DNA from: Pantoea rwandensis | GTDB lineage: Bacteria > Pseudomonadota > Gammaproteobacteria > Enterobacterales > Enterobacteriaceae | DNA: 64,000 bases | Assembly (NCBI RefSeq): GCF_002095475.1 | Contig: NZ_MLFR01000001.1 | Span: forward strand, 62,001 to 126,000 | Direction of reading: 5' to 3' | Shown here: positions 35,763 to 45,833 of the stretch, in pieces | Numbering within the stretch: the stretch's first letter is position 1 | Layout: each line of letters starts with the position of its first letter | The notes under the pieces: model-generated | The model's database searches: none | Told to the model about the DNA's origin: nothing | The model's input: only the letters and a program-made list of their open reading frames with translations | Position numbers and translations under genes: made by a program

Positions 35763-37385
35763 TTAGTGTTTTTCCAGCCACGCGCCGTAGAACGACGGAC
35801 GACCAACGGCTTCAAAGCTCACGCCCTTCAACCAAGGCGAACCAGCGAACACCTGTGGCTCTTCGAAGATGGGAATAACGTAGGCCTGGTCGAGTAAATA
35901 GCGCTGCGCATCGCCGGTCAGGGCCAGGCGCTTGGCGGGATCGACTTCAGCAGAGATATCCACTAACAGCGCATTCAGCTTGTCGTCGCGGAAGTTCTGT
36001 ACCTTGTCGCTGGATCCCCCTTTTTGCAGCAGCACATTACGGTTCGTTGGGTAGAAACTGCTTTTGATCACATCCGGATCGGCACGGCCGACTTCAGTGA
36101 CATTGAGCGGGGTTTTCAGCGGGTCGAGGTTATCCAACGTAGCGCTACCGGCATCACCGGCTTTCACTGCCAGGGCAACACCAACCTGATGCCACTGCTG
36201 TGCGACCAGTTGCAGCACTTCTTTGTTTTGCGGCTGCGGCAGAGATTCGTAAATGGTCAATGCCAGCTTTTTGCCGTCTTTCTCGCGGATACCATCGCTA
36301 CCAACTTTCCAGCCCGCCTCATCCAACAGCTGTTTAGATAACGCAGGATCGTATTTCAGTTTGTCGGCGAGGTTGACGTACCCTGCGGCAGAGTTGGCAA
36401 TCACCGAAGTGGCCTGCGGATAGTTCGGTGAGAACAGCGTCTGCACCACTTGTTGCGCGTTGGTGGCATGCAGCAGTGCCTGGCGTACTTTAAGGTCGCT
36501 GACCAGCGGGTTGTCCGGGCGGAAGCTGATGCTGTCGTTCACACCGCGTGTTGGTGCGGCGTAAATGGGGAAGTTTTGTTGCTGTGCTTGCTTCTCGTCA
36601 TAAGCTTGCACCTGGCGAATAAAATCAGCCTGGCCTGCCAAAAGTGCACCAATGCGCACGCTGTCCTCAGCGGTGACGATAAACTTAATGCCGTCGAGAT
36701 TAGCGGGGCCTTGTTGCGCGATATTTTTCGGTCCCCATTGATAATCCTTACGTGCCGTTAAGTCGACTTCACGGCCTAATTTTTCATCACTGACGACAAA
36801 AGGTCCGGAGCCAATAATATGGCGAGCGTCACCCAGTTGATCGAAAGTTCGTTGCAGGGTACTCAATGAAACCAATCCAGATCCAATGGTTGCCGTGCCC
36901 TGTAAGAAACCGGGTGAGGGCTTCTTGAAATAAAACTTCACCGTTAAGGGATCAATAACTTCACTGTGATCGTAATTATTAATCACTTCTGAAATGGGTA
37001 GGCGCTGGGCTTTATTTCCCAGGCCGTAAGTATCAAAGTTTTTGGCGACGGCGTTGGCATCCAAGGGCGTGCCATCAGAAAACGTCACGCCCGGCCGAAT
37101 TTTAAAGGTGTATTCGGTCTTATCGGCGTTGCTGCTCCAGCTTTCGGCAATCCACGGCTCTACTTGCAGCGTTTTCGGATTCTGCCAGGTCAGTTTATCG
37201 GTGATTTGATTGAGAATGCCGCCGTTAGGGTAAAAACCACCGGCAGGCGGATAGAGGTTGGTGTGCGGTTGCTGCTCAAGATAGATCAGCGTGCCGCCTT
37301 TAACTGGCGTATCTGCCGCGTGTGCGCTAAATATCCCTGTCAGCAGGGCCAAGCTTAGCGCCTGCAAGCGAAAATGTTTGCTCAT
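35763..37385 (-). CDS. ABC importer extracellular substrate-binding protein (family 5)
   Basis: A 540-residue protein starting at ATG 37385 (MSKHFRLQ). A signal peptide is cleaved near SAHA-ADT. The family-5 (DppA/OppA/NikA-type) motif region AESWSSNADKTEYTFKIRPGV, shown here by its core TEYTFKIRPGVTFSDGTPLD, is intact. It resembles the KPN_01854-type binding proteins paired with the same monooxygenase family. It is the first gene of the seven-gene minus-strand operon. The ligand could be a peptide, glutathione-like conjugate or sulfonated compound. Confidence 0.9.
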   Translation of the reverse strand: MSKHFRLQALSLALLTGIFSAHAADTPVKGGTLIYLEQQPHTNLYPPAGGFYPNGGILNQITDKLTWQNPKTLQVEPWIAESWSSNADKTEYTFKIRPGVTFSDGTPLDANAVAKNFDTYGLGNKAQRLPISEVINNYDHSEVIDPLTVKFYFKKPSPGFLQGTATIGSGLVSLSTLQRTFDQLGDARHIIGSGPFVVSDEKLGREVDLTARKDYQWGPKNIAQQGPANLDGIKFIVTAEDSVRIGALLAGQADFIRQVQAYDEKQAQQQNFPIYAAPTRGVNDSISFRPDNPLVSDLKVRQALLHATNAQQVVQTLFSPNYPQATSVIANSAAGYVNLADKLKYDPALSKQLLDEAGWKVGSDGIREKDGKKLALTIYESLPQPQNKEVLQLVAQQWHQVGVALAVKAGDAGSATLDNLDPLKTPLNVTEVGRADPDVIKSSFYPTNRNVLLQKGGSSDKVQNFRDDKLNALLVDISAEVDPAKRLALTGDAQRYLLDQAYVIPIFEEPQVFAGSPWLKGVSFEAVGRPSFYGAWLEKH

Positions 37386-37570
37386 GGTGAATTCCTTATG
37401 ATTCAAAAGCCCGGCGGGCAGATTTCATCATCAAATGCCGCACCCGTGAGTTGAACCAATGAATTGCACTAAGCTTTTGCGAAAAAAATTAATAGCGAAA
37501 ATTGATAGGGGAAATGCAGCGGGAGCTATCCTGTGCAGAAGCCAAATTAAACGTGTCAGGGATTGATTTC

Positions 37571-38155
37571 ATGGACAAACATCATCTGGACCTCCGCGAT
37601 GTACTGGCTCTGCGTTACACAGACGCGCCGGGTACTCCTCTACGCATATTTACCGATTGGGCTGAAATGCGTCTTGATAAGAGCGAAGCCAATGATAATT
37701 TGCTGATCCTCGCTTCATTAGGTTTCGACAAACACTTGGTCAAAAGTGAGGTGTATCAGTATCTTGATTCTTACCTTCTGGCGAGCAACATCCCTCAGCC
37801 ATCAGAAGGGGAATTAAGGGTCTTTTCAATAAGACACTCGCTGAAGGAGATGGCATTTTCTCATTCTGAACCAGAATTGTGGGGAGGGCTGAGCGGCATT
37901 GAAGTAGATTATGACCTGAATGCCTGCTTGTTTAAGAGGGTTATCGATTATTGGTCAACCGTCCAGCGCGACTTTATTCATTATGAAGATGATGAGTATG
38001 GCTACCTGTATCACAAGAATCCGACAAATCAACACGTCCCCAAAGCATTACAGGCTGATTACGTTCGTAAGATGGCAGCCAGATTTATTCGTCTGTTAGA
38101 GTGTGATTACTTTTGGGATAGATGCATAAAGCACGAGAACAAGATGATGGACTAA
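37571..38155 (+). CDS. Unrecognised 194-residue cytosolic protein
   Basis: I start it at ATG 37571 (MDKHHLDLRDVLAL); CAGGGA lies nine bases before it. It has no signal peptide or membrane segment. It is acidic, rich in Tyr, Trp and Asp, and mostly helical in pattern. Segments such as ELWGGLSGIEVDYDLN and HYEDDEYGYLY recall small immunity or regulatory proteins, but I cannot name a family. It stands alone between two divergent clusters and is followed by a hairpin at 38163-38202. No toxin-like partner is adjacent. Confidence 0.6.
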   Translation: MDKHHLDLRDVLALRYTDAPGTPLRIFTDWAEMRLDKSEANDNLLILASLGFDKHLVKSEVYQYLDSYLLASNIPQPSEGELRVFSIRHSLKEMAFSHSEPELWGGLSGIEVDYDLNACLFKRVIDYWSTVQRDFIHYEDDEYGYLYHKNPTNQHVPKALQADYVRKMAARFIRLLECDYFWDRCIKHENKMMD

Positions 38156-38162
38156 GAGGAAA

Positions 38163-38202
38163 AGGGAGCTAACGTCGTTGAAAAGCGTTGACGTTAGTCC
38201 CT
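38163..38202 (+). terminator. Hairpin terminator after the 194-residue gene
   Basis: AGGGA-g-CTAACGTC pairs with GACGTTAG-TCCCT around a 13-base loop. The stem is long but the T-run after it is weak, so it may need Rho or serve the convergent gene as well. Confidence 0.55.
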
Positions 38203-38226
38203 GGTTTACTGAAATCCTAAAGCGCT

Positions 38227-38412
38227 TTATTCAGACTTTGTTGGAGGACGGCGACTTATTTTGCCTCCTTTCCGACCCGCTTCTACGGCGCGTTCAGGAT
38301 CGTTTCTGAAGTTGCCTCCGCTGGCTTTACCTCCCGCTTTTCCTGCTTCTTTCGCACGGGCCGGATCGTTGGCAAAATTCCCTGCTCCGCCTCTGTAGCT
38401 CTGTTGTTTCAT
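38227..38412 (-). CDS. KGG-repeat stress protein (YciG-like)
   Basis: A 61-residue protein starting at ATG 38412 with GAGG upstream. It has two copies of the KGG motif (GGAGNFANDPARAKEAGKAGG and GGNFRNDPERAVEAGRKGG, each about 20 residues). It is small, highly charged and likely disordered, like YciG and the plant LEA-like hydrophilins. In E. coli yciG is RpoS-dependent and linked to acid, heat and osmotic stress and to motility. The name is by family; no experimental role is implied here. Confidence 0.85.
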   Translation of the reverse strand: MKQQSYRGGAGNFANDPARAKEAGKAGGKASGGNFRNDPERAVEAGRKGGKISRRPPTKSE

Positions 38413-39012
38413 AGAGAGACCTCGTATCAATGTTCCAAGAGATTTGAGGACTAGCTAGTCACGCCATAATTCTAGTTTGCCGTTGCGTCTCCGCCACCCG
38501 CTACGGCATCATTTTATAGGCTTAGATCAGAAAATTTTGTTGGATCCCCTGACTCAGAATCACCTTATCTAGATGGACAGCGGCTGATGAAGTGGAAAAA
38601 CAGAGAAGGCAGGGCGTTTGATGCGGTCGAAGATAAGCCGCTGACCATTTAGACGCTAAATAGCAGGGTTTTTAATTATCCATTGAGTAAATGCGGATAA
38701 CAGAAATAACGTTATTTAAGTACTGCATGCAATGAGGTATTGAATGAGAGAAGAGAGGTGTGTCGACTATAGCTCTATTTGTTCAATACTTTCCTAAATA
38801 GCGTTGCAAGAATTTATAACAATTGAAAATGAAATTAGGATAATCAAACTAACTGCATGTTATCAATGAACTAATTCTTTACCTCACTTCATTCTCTTCG
38901 CCTTTTTGACCAATATGCATAAATTAAAAATGCATACGACAATATCATGTTTTACCAATTACCCGCCGCCACCACACACTAACGCCATATTCACTGATAA
39001 AGGATTTGGCGT
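38413..39012. other. 600-base intergenic region with a possible gene remnant
   Basis: No complete gene. A plus-strand open frame without a start (about 38476-38652) ends with residues LMKWKNREGRAFDAVEDKPLTI, written here only by its core FDAVEDKPLTI, and looks like a decayed C-terminus. A 7-base inverted repeat TATGCAT/ATGCATA lies at 38914-38936, about 80 bases before the monooxygenase start, and could be an operator. The rest is AT-rich with no pattern I can name. Confidence 0.4.
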
Positions 39013-40008
39013 ATGTCGTATCGACTGAGTTTGCTGGATAAATCGCCGATTGCTGATGGAGAGAGCGCCGCACATGCCCTGCATCGGACATTACAGTTGG
39101 CGCAACAGGCGGAAGCTTGGGGCTATCACCGTTTCTGGCTGGCGGAACATCATAATACTGACCGTCTCGCCAGTCCTTCGCCTGAGCTGCTGATCGCGTG
39201 GATCATCGGCCAGACACAGCATATCCGTGTGGGCTCGGGCGGGGTGATGCTCCAGCACTACAGTCCTTATAAAGTCGCTGAGAACTTCAACTTACTGGCT
39301 TCGCTGGCGCCGGGTCGCATCGACCTTGGCGTGGGTAAAGCGCCGGGTGGATTGCCCCTTTCAACGCGGGCGCTGCAACTCGGCGTGCATCAGGATGAAA
39401 AGGGTAACTTCGCTGAACAACTGGCTCTGCTGGATAGCTGGCTGGATGTGCCGCCGGTAGGCGATGAAGAGATTCTGCGCGCGACGCCACAGCCGCCACG
39501 CCCGGCGAATCGTTTCCTGTTGGGCGCGAGTGAACAGAGCGCCAAACTGGCTGCAGAGCTGGGCTGGCAACTGGTATTCGCGGCCCACCACAATGGCGAT
39601 CCTCTGCTAATGGAGCAGGTACTGAACAGCTATCGCCAATACAGTAACGGTAAGCAGGCGCTGGTGGCGGTACAAGCAGTGGTGGCCGACTCGCCTGCGG
39701 AAGCGGACTTACTGGTTGATAATCTGCGCGTTTATCACGTCAACGTGAAAGATGGGCCGAGTGTCAATGTAGGCAGTGTCGAACAAGCCGAACGCTATGT
39801 GCGACAGGGAGGGTATACCGATTACGTGATTGAACCACGCACGCCCTCGCTGCTTAAAGGCACAGCGGCGCAGGTACACGCCAAACTCGATGCCTTAAAT
39901 CAGCATTTTGGTATCGATGAGTTCGTTATCGACACGCCGATTGCCGAGGAGCAGGCGCGAGTGAAATCTCTCGAACTGCTGGCAACTCATCGACTGGTTG
40001 CAGCCTGA
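39013..40008 (+). CDS. Luciferase-like flavin monooxygenase, MsnO8/CmoO type
   Basis: A 331-residue luciferase-fold protein: LSLLDKSPIADGESA at the N-terminus, FWLAEHHNTDRLASPSPELL and IRVGSGGVMLQHYSPYKVAENFNLL in the body, as in the MsnO8 subgroup and Bacillus CmoO (YtmO). AAAGGA precedes the start by eight bases. It leads a plus-strand cluster of M20 hydrolase, NtaA-type monooxygenase, amino-acid ABC importer and GNAT. The cluster makes a role in oxidative release of sulfur from modified cysteines likely. It needs FMNH2 from a separate reductase. Confidence 0.88.
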   Translation: MSYRLSLLDKSPIADGESAAHALHRTLQLAQQAEAWGYHRFWLAEHHNTDRLASPSPELLIAWIIGQTQHIRVGSGGVMLQHYSPYKVAENFNLLASLAPGRIDLGVGKAPGGLPLSTRALQLGVHQDEKGNFAEQLALLDSWLDVPPVGDEEILRATPQPPRPANRFLLGASEQSAKLAAELGWQLVFAAHHNGDPLLMEQVLNSYRQYSNGKQALVAVQAVVADSPAEADLLVDNLRVYHVNVKDGPSVNVGSVEQAERYVRQGGYTDYVIEPRTPSLLKGTAAQVHAKLDALNQHFGIDEFVIDTPIAEEQARVKSLELLATHRLVAA

Positions 40009-40021
40009 TGCGGAGGTCTCA

Positions 40022-41179
40022 ATGAGTCACGTTAGCGAACAGCAACTGATTGACTGGCGGCGCGAGCTGCACAGCTGGCCAGAGCTTTCTGGGCATGAAG
40101 TGGAAACCACCGCGCGGTTGCTTCGCTGGTTACAGGAAGCCGGCTTGCATCCGCTTGATTACCCGCTGGAAACCGGCGTGGTGGTTGAAGTGGGACGTGG
40201 GGAAACCCTGATCGCGTTGCGTGCCGATATCGATGCGCTGCCCATCCATGAGGCCACCGGGCTTGCCTATCGTTCACGTCATAGCGGCGTAATGCATGCC
40301 TGCGGACATGATGTGCACAGTGCCGTGATGCTGGGTGCAGCGCTGCAACTTAAAGCGATTGAAGATCAACTGCGGGGTCGCGTGCGTATCCTGTTCCAAC
40401 CTGCTGAAGAGAATGCTACGGGCGCACGTAAACTGATTCAGGCCGGTGTGTTGACGGATGTGAAGGCGATTTTTGGCATGCATAACGAGCCGGGCTTGCC
40501 GACCGGGACTTTTGCGACTCGTGGCGGTGCTTTCTATGCCAATGCCGACAAATTTGTGGTGCGCGTGGTCGGTAAAGCTGCGCCTGTGGTACAGCCTAAA
40601 CAGGGTATCGATAGCATTCTGGTGGCCAGCCAGATCATTCAGGCGCTGCAATCATTGACCAGCCGCAGTTTTAATCGACTCGACAGCCTGGTGCTTAGCG
40701 TCACGCGCATTGAAGCGGGTAAAGGCGGTGATGCGTTGCCGGGTGAGGCGGAGTTCGGTGGCACGGTGCGGACGCATGATAAGCAGGTGCGCGCTGAACT
40801 GGAGCAGCGAGCACGGCAGATTGTGGAAAGTATCGCGGCGGCGAACGGGGCCAGCGCTACGTTTAGCTGGCATCCAGGTCCACCAGTTTTAGAAAACGAT
40901 GCGCGGTGGGCCACGTTTGCCAGCCAGGTCGCGGAGCAAGTGGGCTATCGCGTGCAAACCGCTGAGCTGCATCTGGGAGGCGAAGATTTTGCCTATTACC
41001 TCCAGCTGATTCCCGGTGCTTTTGTCAGCATTGGCAGCGCCAGCGAATTCGGACTGCATCACGGCGGTTTTAATCCTGACGAGGCGTTGATCGCCCCCGC
41101 AGCACACTACTTTAGCCAACTGGCGCAGCAGGCCTTGCAGCATCTCAATGCGCGATGTCGTGACGCCATCCTGAGTTAA
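40022..41179 (+). CDS. M20-family amidohydrolase (N-acyl amino acid deacylase)
   Basis: A 385-residue metallohydrolase starting at ATG 40022 with GGAGG upstream. Metal and catalytic motifs are complete: [22 protein letters not shown] and [10 protein letters not shown], with [13 protein letters not shown] before them. The lid domain (about 185-295) includes [13 protein letters not shown]. It resembles Bacillus SndA/SndB (YxeP), which deacetylates N-acetyl-S-alkylcysteines, and IAA-amino-acid hydrolases. A GNAT and two flavin monooxygenases nearby fit that acetylate-oxidise-deacetylate scheme. Confidence 0.88.
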   Translation: MSHVSEQQLIDWRRELHSWPELSGHEVETTARLLRWLQEAGLHPLDYPLETGVVVEVGRGETLIALRADIDALPIHEATGLAYRSRHSGVMHACGHDVHSAVMLGAALQLKAIEDQLRGRVRILFQPAEENATGARKLIQAGVLTDVKAIFGMHNEPGLPTGTFATRGGAFYANADKFVVRVVGKAAPVVQPKQGIDSILVASQIIQALQSLTSRSFNRLDSLVLSVTRIEAGKGGDALPGEAEFGGTVRTHDKQVRAELEQRARQIVESIAAANGASATFSWHPGPPVLENDARWATFASQVAEQVGYRVQTAELHLGGEDFAYYLQLIPGAFVSIGSASEFGLHHGGFNPDEALIAPAAHYFSQLAQQALQHLNARCRDAILS

Positions 41180-41259
41180 CGTCCTTACTTCCCAATCTTC
41201 TGCTCTGCACGGCAACTGCGCGTTGCCGTCAGGCTGTGCCATGGAAAAGAGAGAATATT

Positions 41260-42572
41260 ATGACTGCAAGACAACTGCGACTCGGTACCATTTTACATGG
41301 TGCATCAGGCAATATGTCGGCCTGGCGCCATCCTGCGGCGCAAGCCAACGCCAGCATTAACTTTGACTATGCCAAACACATCGCCCGTAAGGCAGAAGCC
41401 GGCAAGCTGGATTTCCTGTTTGTCGCCGATGGCCTGTTCATCAACGAAAAATCGATCCCGCATTTCCTTAACCGTTTTGAACCCTTGACGCTGCTGTCAG
41501 CGCTGGCAGGTGTCACACAGCATTTGGGACTGGTGGGGACGGTTTCCACCTCCTACAGCGAGCCGTTCACGGTGGCGCGTCAATTCGCCAGCCTCGATCA
41601 CCTGAGCGGCGGTCGTGCGGGCTGGAATGTGGTGACCTCTCCGCTGGAAGGGTCCGCCAAGAACTTCTCGCGTCAGCAGCATCCAGAACATGCGCTGCGC
41701 TATCGTATCGCCGATGAGTATTTGCAGGTGGTGAAAGGACTGTGGGACTCATGGGAAAGCGATGCATTTGTGCGTAATAAAGAGAGCGGCCAGTTCTTTG
41801 ATTCTGCCAAGCTTCACACGCTGAATCACCATGGAGATTTCTTCCAGGTGCAAGGTCCACTGAACATCGAGCGCACGCCACAGGGCCGCCCAATTGTGTT
41901 CCAGGCAGGCGCGTCGGAAGATGGGAAGAAATTGGCTGCCCGTCATGCGGATGCCATTTTACGCACCAGCCGACGCGTGAAGAGGCGCAAGCCTTCTACA
42001 AAGATGTGAAAAAGCAGCTGGTGGCGAACGGACGCGAGCCTCAGGAGCTGCATATCTTCCAGGGGGTGGGTGTGATTGTCGGTGACGATGCGGAAGACGT
42101 TGAGCGTCAGTATCAGACCACCGCCGCGCTGGTTTCTATTAAGGATGCGCTGAACTATCTCGGCCGCTTCTTTGACCATCACGACTTCTCACAATATTCC
42201 CTTGATGAACCTTTCCCGGATATTGGCGATATCGGCCAAAACAGCTTCCGTAGCACCACTGACGAAATCAAACGCAAGGCGCATGAGCAGGGCCATACCT
42301 TACGCCAGGCAGCCCTTGAAGCGGCAACGCCGCGACCGCTGTTCTTTGGCACTCCTGAAGAGGTGGCGGACGGCTTGCAGCTGTGGTTCGAATGCGAGGC
42401 TACCGACGGCTTCATTATTCAGGGCGGCACGCCAGATACCTTTGAACGTTTTGTCGATCGCGTTATCCCGATTCTGCAAGCGCGCGGGTTAACCCGCAGC
42501 GAATATCCTGGCACCACGTTACGTGCCAGCTTCGGTCTGAAAGATCCGGTTAATCAGTTCACACAACAATAA
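41260..42572 (+). pseudogene. NtaA/CmoJ-family flavin monooxygenase, frameshifted
   Basis: Two frames together give one NtaA/SnaA/DmoA-type monooxygenase of about 437 residues. The first frame (ATG 41260, MTARQLRLG) is normal up to AARHADAIL, then turns into basic nonsense and stops at 42009. In the other frame the sequence continues properly from about 41961 ([19 protein letters not shown]). Adding one T in the TTTT at 41957-41960 restores DAIF-THQPT, the family reading. All other motifs are intact, so the break is recent or an assembly error. Confidence 0.88.
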
Positions 42573-42591
42573 AATAGAGAGAAAACACGCT

Positions 42592-43524
42592 ATGCAGAAA
42601 AAATCCCTGATTGCGCTGATGTTGCTCAGTTTGAGCAGCAGCGTATTCGCCGACGATGTGGCGGTGAACGGTCAACAAATCAGTATCGAAGCCAATAAAA
42701 CGCCGGTGAATACCGCGAAGAATGCTGCTGCGGTAGCACAGATCCCCGCCGGGCATAAGTTTGCTGTGCCGGGTTCATTTACGGTGGCGGTTGCTGCCCA
42801 AAACTCACCGCCTTTAACGGTGTTCAGCGATGACAATAAAACCTTGCTGGGCAGCGAAGTGGATATCGCGCGCCTGGTGGCAGACAGCCTTGGCCTGAAA
42901 CTCAATGTGGTGCCGACTTCTTGGGAAGATTGGCCACTGGGTGTGGCATCAGGAAAATATGATGCTGCCATCAGCAACGTCACGGTCACGAAAGAGCGCA
43001 AAGAGCGTTTTGATTTCGCCACCTACCGCAAAGACTCACTCGGTTTCTATGTCAAATCCAGCAGCCCGATTAAATCGTTAAGCAAAGCAGAAGATATCGC
43101 CGGATTGCGCATTATTGTCGGTTCTGGCACGAACCAGGAAGCCATTCTATTGGCGTGGGACAAAGAGAATCAGGCCAAAGGCTTGAAGCCTTTTACGCCG
43201 GTTTACACCAAAGATGATGCTGCACAAACGCTGTCGTTGCAGTCAGGTCGCGCCGATGCCTATTTCGGCCCTAACGTAATTGGTGCATGGAAAGCGGCGT
43301 TAACCCATCAAACGCGGCTGGTAGGCAGCGTAGATGGCGGTTGGCCAAAAGCGGCGCATATCGCGGTTACGGTCAAGAAGGGCAGCGGCCTGGCGGAACC
43401 GATCAATACCGCGCTGAATGGCGTCATTAAAAACGGGGATTACGACAAGGTGCTAAATCGCTGGGGCGAGGGCGTCGAACGTTTAGATCATTCTGAAATC
43501 AACCCGGCCGGACTGGGCGATTAA
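42592..43524 (+). CDS. Amino-acid ABC importer binding protein
   Basis: A 310-residue protein with a signal peptide (cleavage near VFA-DDV). Then follow an unusual 45-residue linker rich in Ala and Asn, and a family-3 amino-acid-binding domain: LLGSEVDIARLVADSLGL, YDAAISNVTVTKERKERFDF and GLRIIVGSGTNQE. It is followed closely by GNAT, permease and ATPase genes. In the Bacillus yxe and ytm operons the same set imports cystine-like or S-succinylated cysteine compounds; that ligand is my inference. Confidence 0.88.
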   Translation: MQKKSLIALMLLSLSSSVFADDVAVNGQQISIEANKTPVNTAKNAAAVAQIPAGHKFAVPGSFTVAVAAQNSPPLTVFSDDNKTLLGSEVDIARLVADSLGLKLNVVPTSWEDWPLGVASGKYDAAISNVTVTKERKERFDFATYRKDSLGFYVKSSSPIKSLSKAEDIAGLRIIVGSGTNQEAILLAWDKENQAKGLKPFTPVYTKDDAAQTLSLQSGRADAYFGPNVIGAWKAALTHQTRLVGSVDGGWPKAAHIAVTVKKGSGLAEPINTALNGVIKNGDYDKVLNRWGEGVERLDHSEINPAGLGD

Positions 43525-43533
43525 GGGGGCGTG

Positions 43534-44046
43534 ATGAGCCAGCAATTTTTCCGTGAAGTGCATCCTGAAGCTGATGAGTTACAGCCCATTCTGACCGGTT
43601 TATTCGGGGAGTATGCCGCACGATACGGCGACTTTTTTAGGAATAATCAAGAAGTTGAACTTACAGAGTGGTATTTACCGCCGCGCGGGCTGTTCATTGT
43701 GCTGGAGCGCGATGGCGAGATCATCGCCATGGGCGCCTACAAACCCTATGACGACGTGACGGCAGAGCTAAAACGCATCTGGACACGTAGCGACCTGCGC
43801 CGTCAGGGTTTGGCACTGTTGATTTTGCAAGAACTGGAACGGCGTGCATTGCGCGCCGGTTATCAGCGCGTGTTCCTGACCACCGGCTTTCGCCAGCCAG
43901 AAGCGGTGCAGCTTTATATCGGCCACGGCTATCAGCCGCAGTTTACGCTGCTGGAAGACATGGAGGTTTACGGCACGCCGCCGCATGACGGGCGTCTGCG
44001 TTTTCTCAAGGTGATAGATGTACACAGCGTGGCACAGGCCAGTTGA
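43534..44046 (+). CDS. GNAT-family N-acetyltransferase (SnaB-like)
   Basis: A 170-residue acetyltransferase at ATG 43534, with GGGGG seven bases upstream and a GTG three bases before it. The acetyl-CoA loop is RSDLRRQGLALLILQELERRA, the R/Q-x-x-G-x-A/G pattern at RRQGLA. FLTTGFRQPEAVQLYIGHGYQP is the usual end of the fold. It sits between the binding-protein and permease genes, as SnaB (YxeL) does in Bacillus, where it N-acetylates S-(2-succino)cysteine before oxidation. The substrate is inferred from this context. Confidence 0.85.
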   Translation: MSQQFFREVHPEADELQPILTGLFGEYAARYGDFFRNNQEVELTEWYLPPRGLFIVLERDGEIIAMGAYKPYDDVTAELKRIWTRSDLRRQGLALLILQELERRALRAGYQRVFLTTGFRQPEAVQLYIGHGYQPQFTLLEDMEVYGTPPHDGRLRFLKVIDVHSVAQAS

Positions 44047-44055
44047 GGGGTTGAG

Positions 44056-44982
44056 ATGAGTGACCAACAACGATTAACCGTAGTGCCTGCGCGCTATCCT
44101 GGACGCGTGATTGGGGCGATTGTCGCCCTGTTCATTCTGGCCAGCGTGATTGATTCGGTGGCCTTTAATCCGCGCTGGGAATGGGCTGTATTTGCCCGCT
44201 GGTTTTTCGATCCAGTGATTCTTTATGGGCTGGGGCAAACGCTGCTACTGACGTTGTTCGGTACGGTGTTAAGTCTGATTTTCGGCGGCTTGCTGGCACT
44301 GGCGCGTCTGTCGTCATCCTGGTTACTGAGCACGTTAGCGTTTGGCTATATTTGGCTGTTTCGTTCGCTGCCGCTGATCGTCGTACTGATCATCCTGTAC
44401 AACTTCTCCTACCTGTATGACACGCTGTCTCTTGGCGTACCGTTTACCGCGCTCTCCTGGGGCCATTTCCAGACCATCAACGTGCTGGGCCAATTCCCAG
44501 CGGCGGTGATTGGCTTGACGCTGGTGCAGAGTGCGTACAGTGCCGAGATTATCCGTGGCGGCTTTTTGGGCGTCGATCATGGACAGTTTGAGGCGGCTTC
44601 GGCGCTGGGGCTCTCTTCATCGAGAAGAACGTTCCGTATTATCCTGCCCCAGGCGTTACGCGCCATCATTCCCACCACCTTCAATGAAATCATCAGCCTC
44701 GCGAAGGGCACCTCAATGGTGTATGTGCTGGCGATGCCGGAGCTGTTTTACACCATCCAGATGATCTACAACCGCACTCAGCAGGTGATTCCTTTGCTGA
44801 TGGTGGGTGCGGCTTGGTATCTGATCATCACCACCGTGTTGTCACTGTTGCAGCACAGCGTTGAACGTTCGCTGGCACGTAGTGTGACGCGCGAGCCGCG
44901 AGCGTCACGCTGGCGTCAATGGCGCACCCGTTCTGTTACTGATACCGCCAATGAGGAACTCTCCCATGTCCGAGGCCATTGA
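44056..44982 (+). CDS. Amino-acid ABC importer permease
   Basis: A 308-residue HisM/GlnP-family permease with about five helices after an N-terminal extension. The EAA loop is [45 protein letters not shown] (the FRGTPLLVQ-type region) precedes it. It overlaps the ATPase gene by 17 bases. The basic, non-membrane C-terminal tail of about 35 residues is longer than usual. Confidence 0.9.
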   Translation: MSDQQRLTVVPARYPGRVIGAIVALFILASVIDSVAFNPRWEWAVFARWFFDPVILYGLGQTLLLTLFGTVLSLIFGGLLALARLSSSWLLSTLAFGYIWLFRSLPLIVVLIILYNFSYLYDTLSLGVPFTALSWGHFQTINVLGQFPAAVIGLTLVQSAYSAEIIRGGFLGVDHGQFEAASALGLSSSRRTFRIILPQALRAIIPTTFNEIISLAKGTSMVYVLAMPELFYTIQMIYNRTQQVIPLLMVGAAWYLIITTVLSLLQHSVERSLARSVTREPRASRWRQWRTRSVTDTANEELSHVRGH

Positions 44983-45760
44983 TTATCGCAATCTACACGC
45001 TACCGGTGCCATCAGCATCACGGGTGTGACGAAGTCGTTTGGTAAACACAAAGCACTGGATGCGGTTTCGCTGGAGCTGGAACCCGGCTCAGTGACGGTG
45101 ATTCTTGGGCCATCAGGCTCGGGGAAATCTACTTTGCTGCGCACCATTAACCATCTGGAACGCGTTGACGAAGGTTTCATCCAGATTGATGGGGATTACA
45201 TCGGTTATCAGCGTCGTGGTGACAAATTGTATGAGCTGAAAGAGAAGGCGATTTTACGTCAGCGTATCAACGTGGGTTATGTCTTCCAGAACTTCAACTT
45301 ATTCCCGCATCTCACGGTGTTGGAGAACCTGATTGAAGCACCGATTGCGCATCGGCAGCTATCACGCCGTGAAGCGATTGAGCGGGCGGGCGAGTTATTG
45401 GATATCGTCGGACTACGCCATAAAGCTGATGCCTGGCCGCGTCATCTCTCGGGCGGACAACAACAGCGTATCGCCATTGCCCGCGCTTTAATGCTGAATC
45501 CCCGCGTGATGCTGTTTGATGAGCCAACGTCAGCGCTCGATCCTGAGTTAGTGGGTGAGGTATTGGATGTTATCAAAAAGCTGGCGCGTTCGGGCACCAC
45601 CTTGGTGATTGTGACGCATGAGATTGGCTTTGCGCGTGAAGTAGCCGATCAGGTGGTGTTTATGGTTGATGGACGTATTGTCGAACAGGGCAGTACCCAT
45701 CAGGTGTTAAACCAACCGCGCCATGAACGCACCAAACGTTTTCTGGCGCGGGTGCTGTAA
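44966..45760 (+). CDS. Amino-acid ABC importer ATPase
   Basis: A 264-residue GlnQ/HisP-type ATPase starting at ATG 44966 (MSEAIDYRN), with GAGGA eight bases upstream. Walker [10 protein letters not shown], signature [15 protein letters not shown], Walker [13 protein letters not shown] and switch VTHEIG are intact. It is the last gene of the cluster, closed by a terminator at 45804-45826. Confidence 0.93.
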   Translation: MSEAIDYRNLHATGAISITGVTKSFGKHKALDAVSLELEPGSVTVILGPSGSGKSTLLRTINHLERVDEGFIQIDGDYIGYQRRGDKLYELKEKAILRQRINVGYVFQNFNLFPHLTVLENLIEAPIAHRQLSRREAIERAGELLDIVGLRHKADAWPRHLSGGQQQRIAIARALMLNPRVMLFDEPTSALDPELVGEVLDVIKKLARSGTTLVIVTHEIGFAREVADQVVFMVDGRIVEQGSTHQVLNQPRHERTKRFLARVL

Positions 45761-45803
45761 TGTTTGTTCCTTCGCCAAAATTCCATTTTACACTGACTTT
45801 TAT

Positions 45804-45826
45804 GGCGGCTAATAAGTCGCCTTTTT
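45804..45826 (+). terminator. Rho-independent terminator of the sulfur/amino-acid cluster
   Basis: GGCGGCT, loop AATA and AGTCGCC (one G-T pair) are followed by five T residues. It lies 43 bases after the ATPase stop and just before the convergent EAL gene. Confidence 0.8.
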
Positions 45827-45833
45827 AGAGGTT

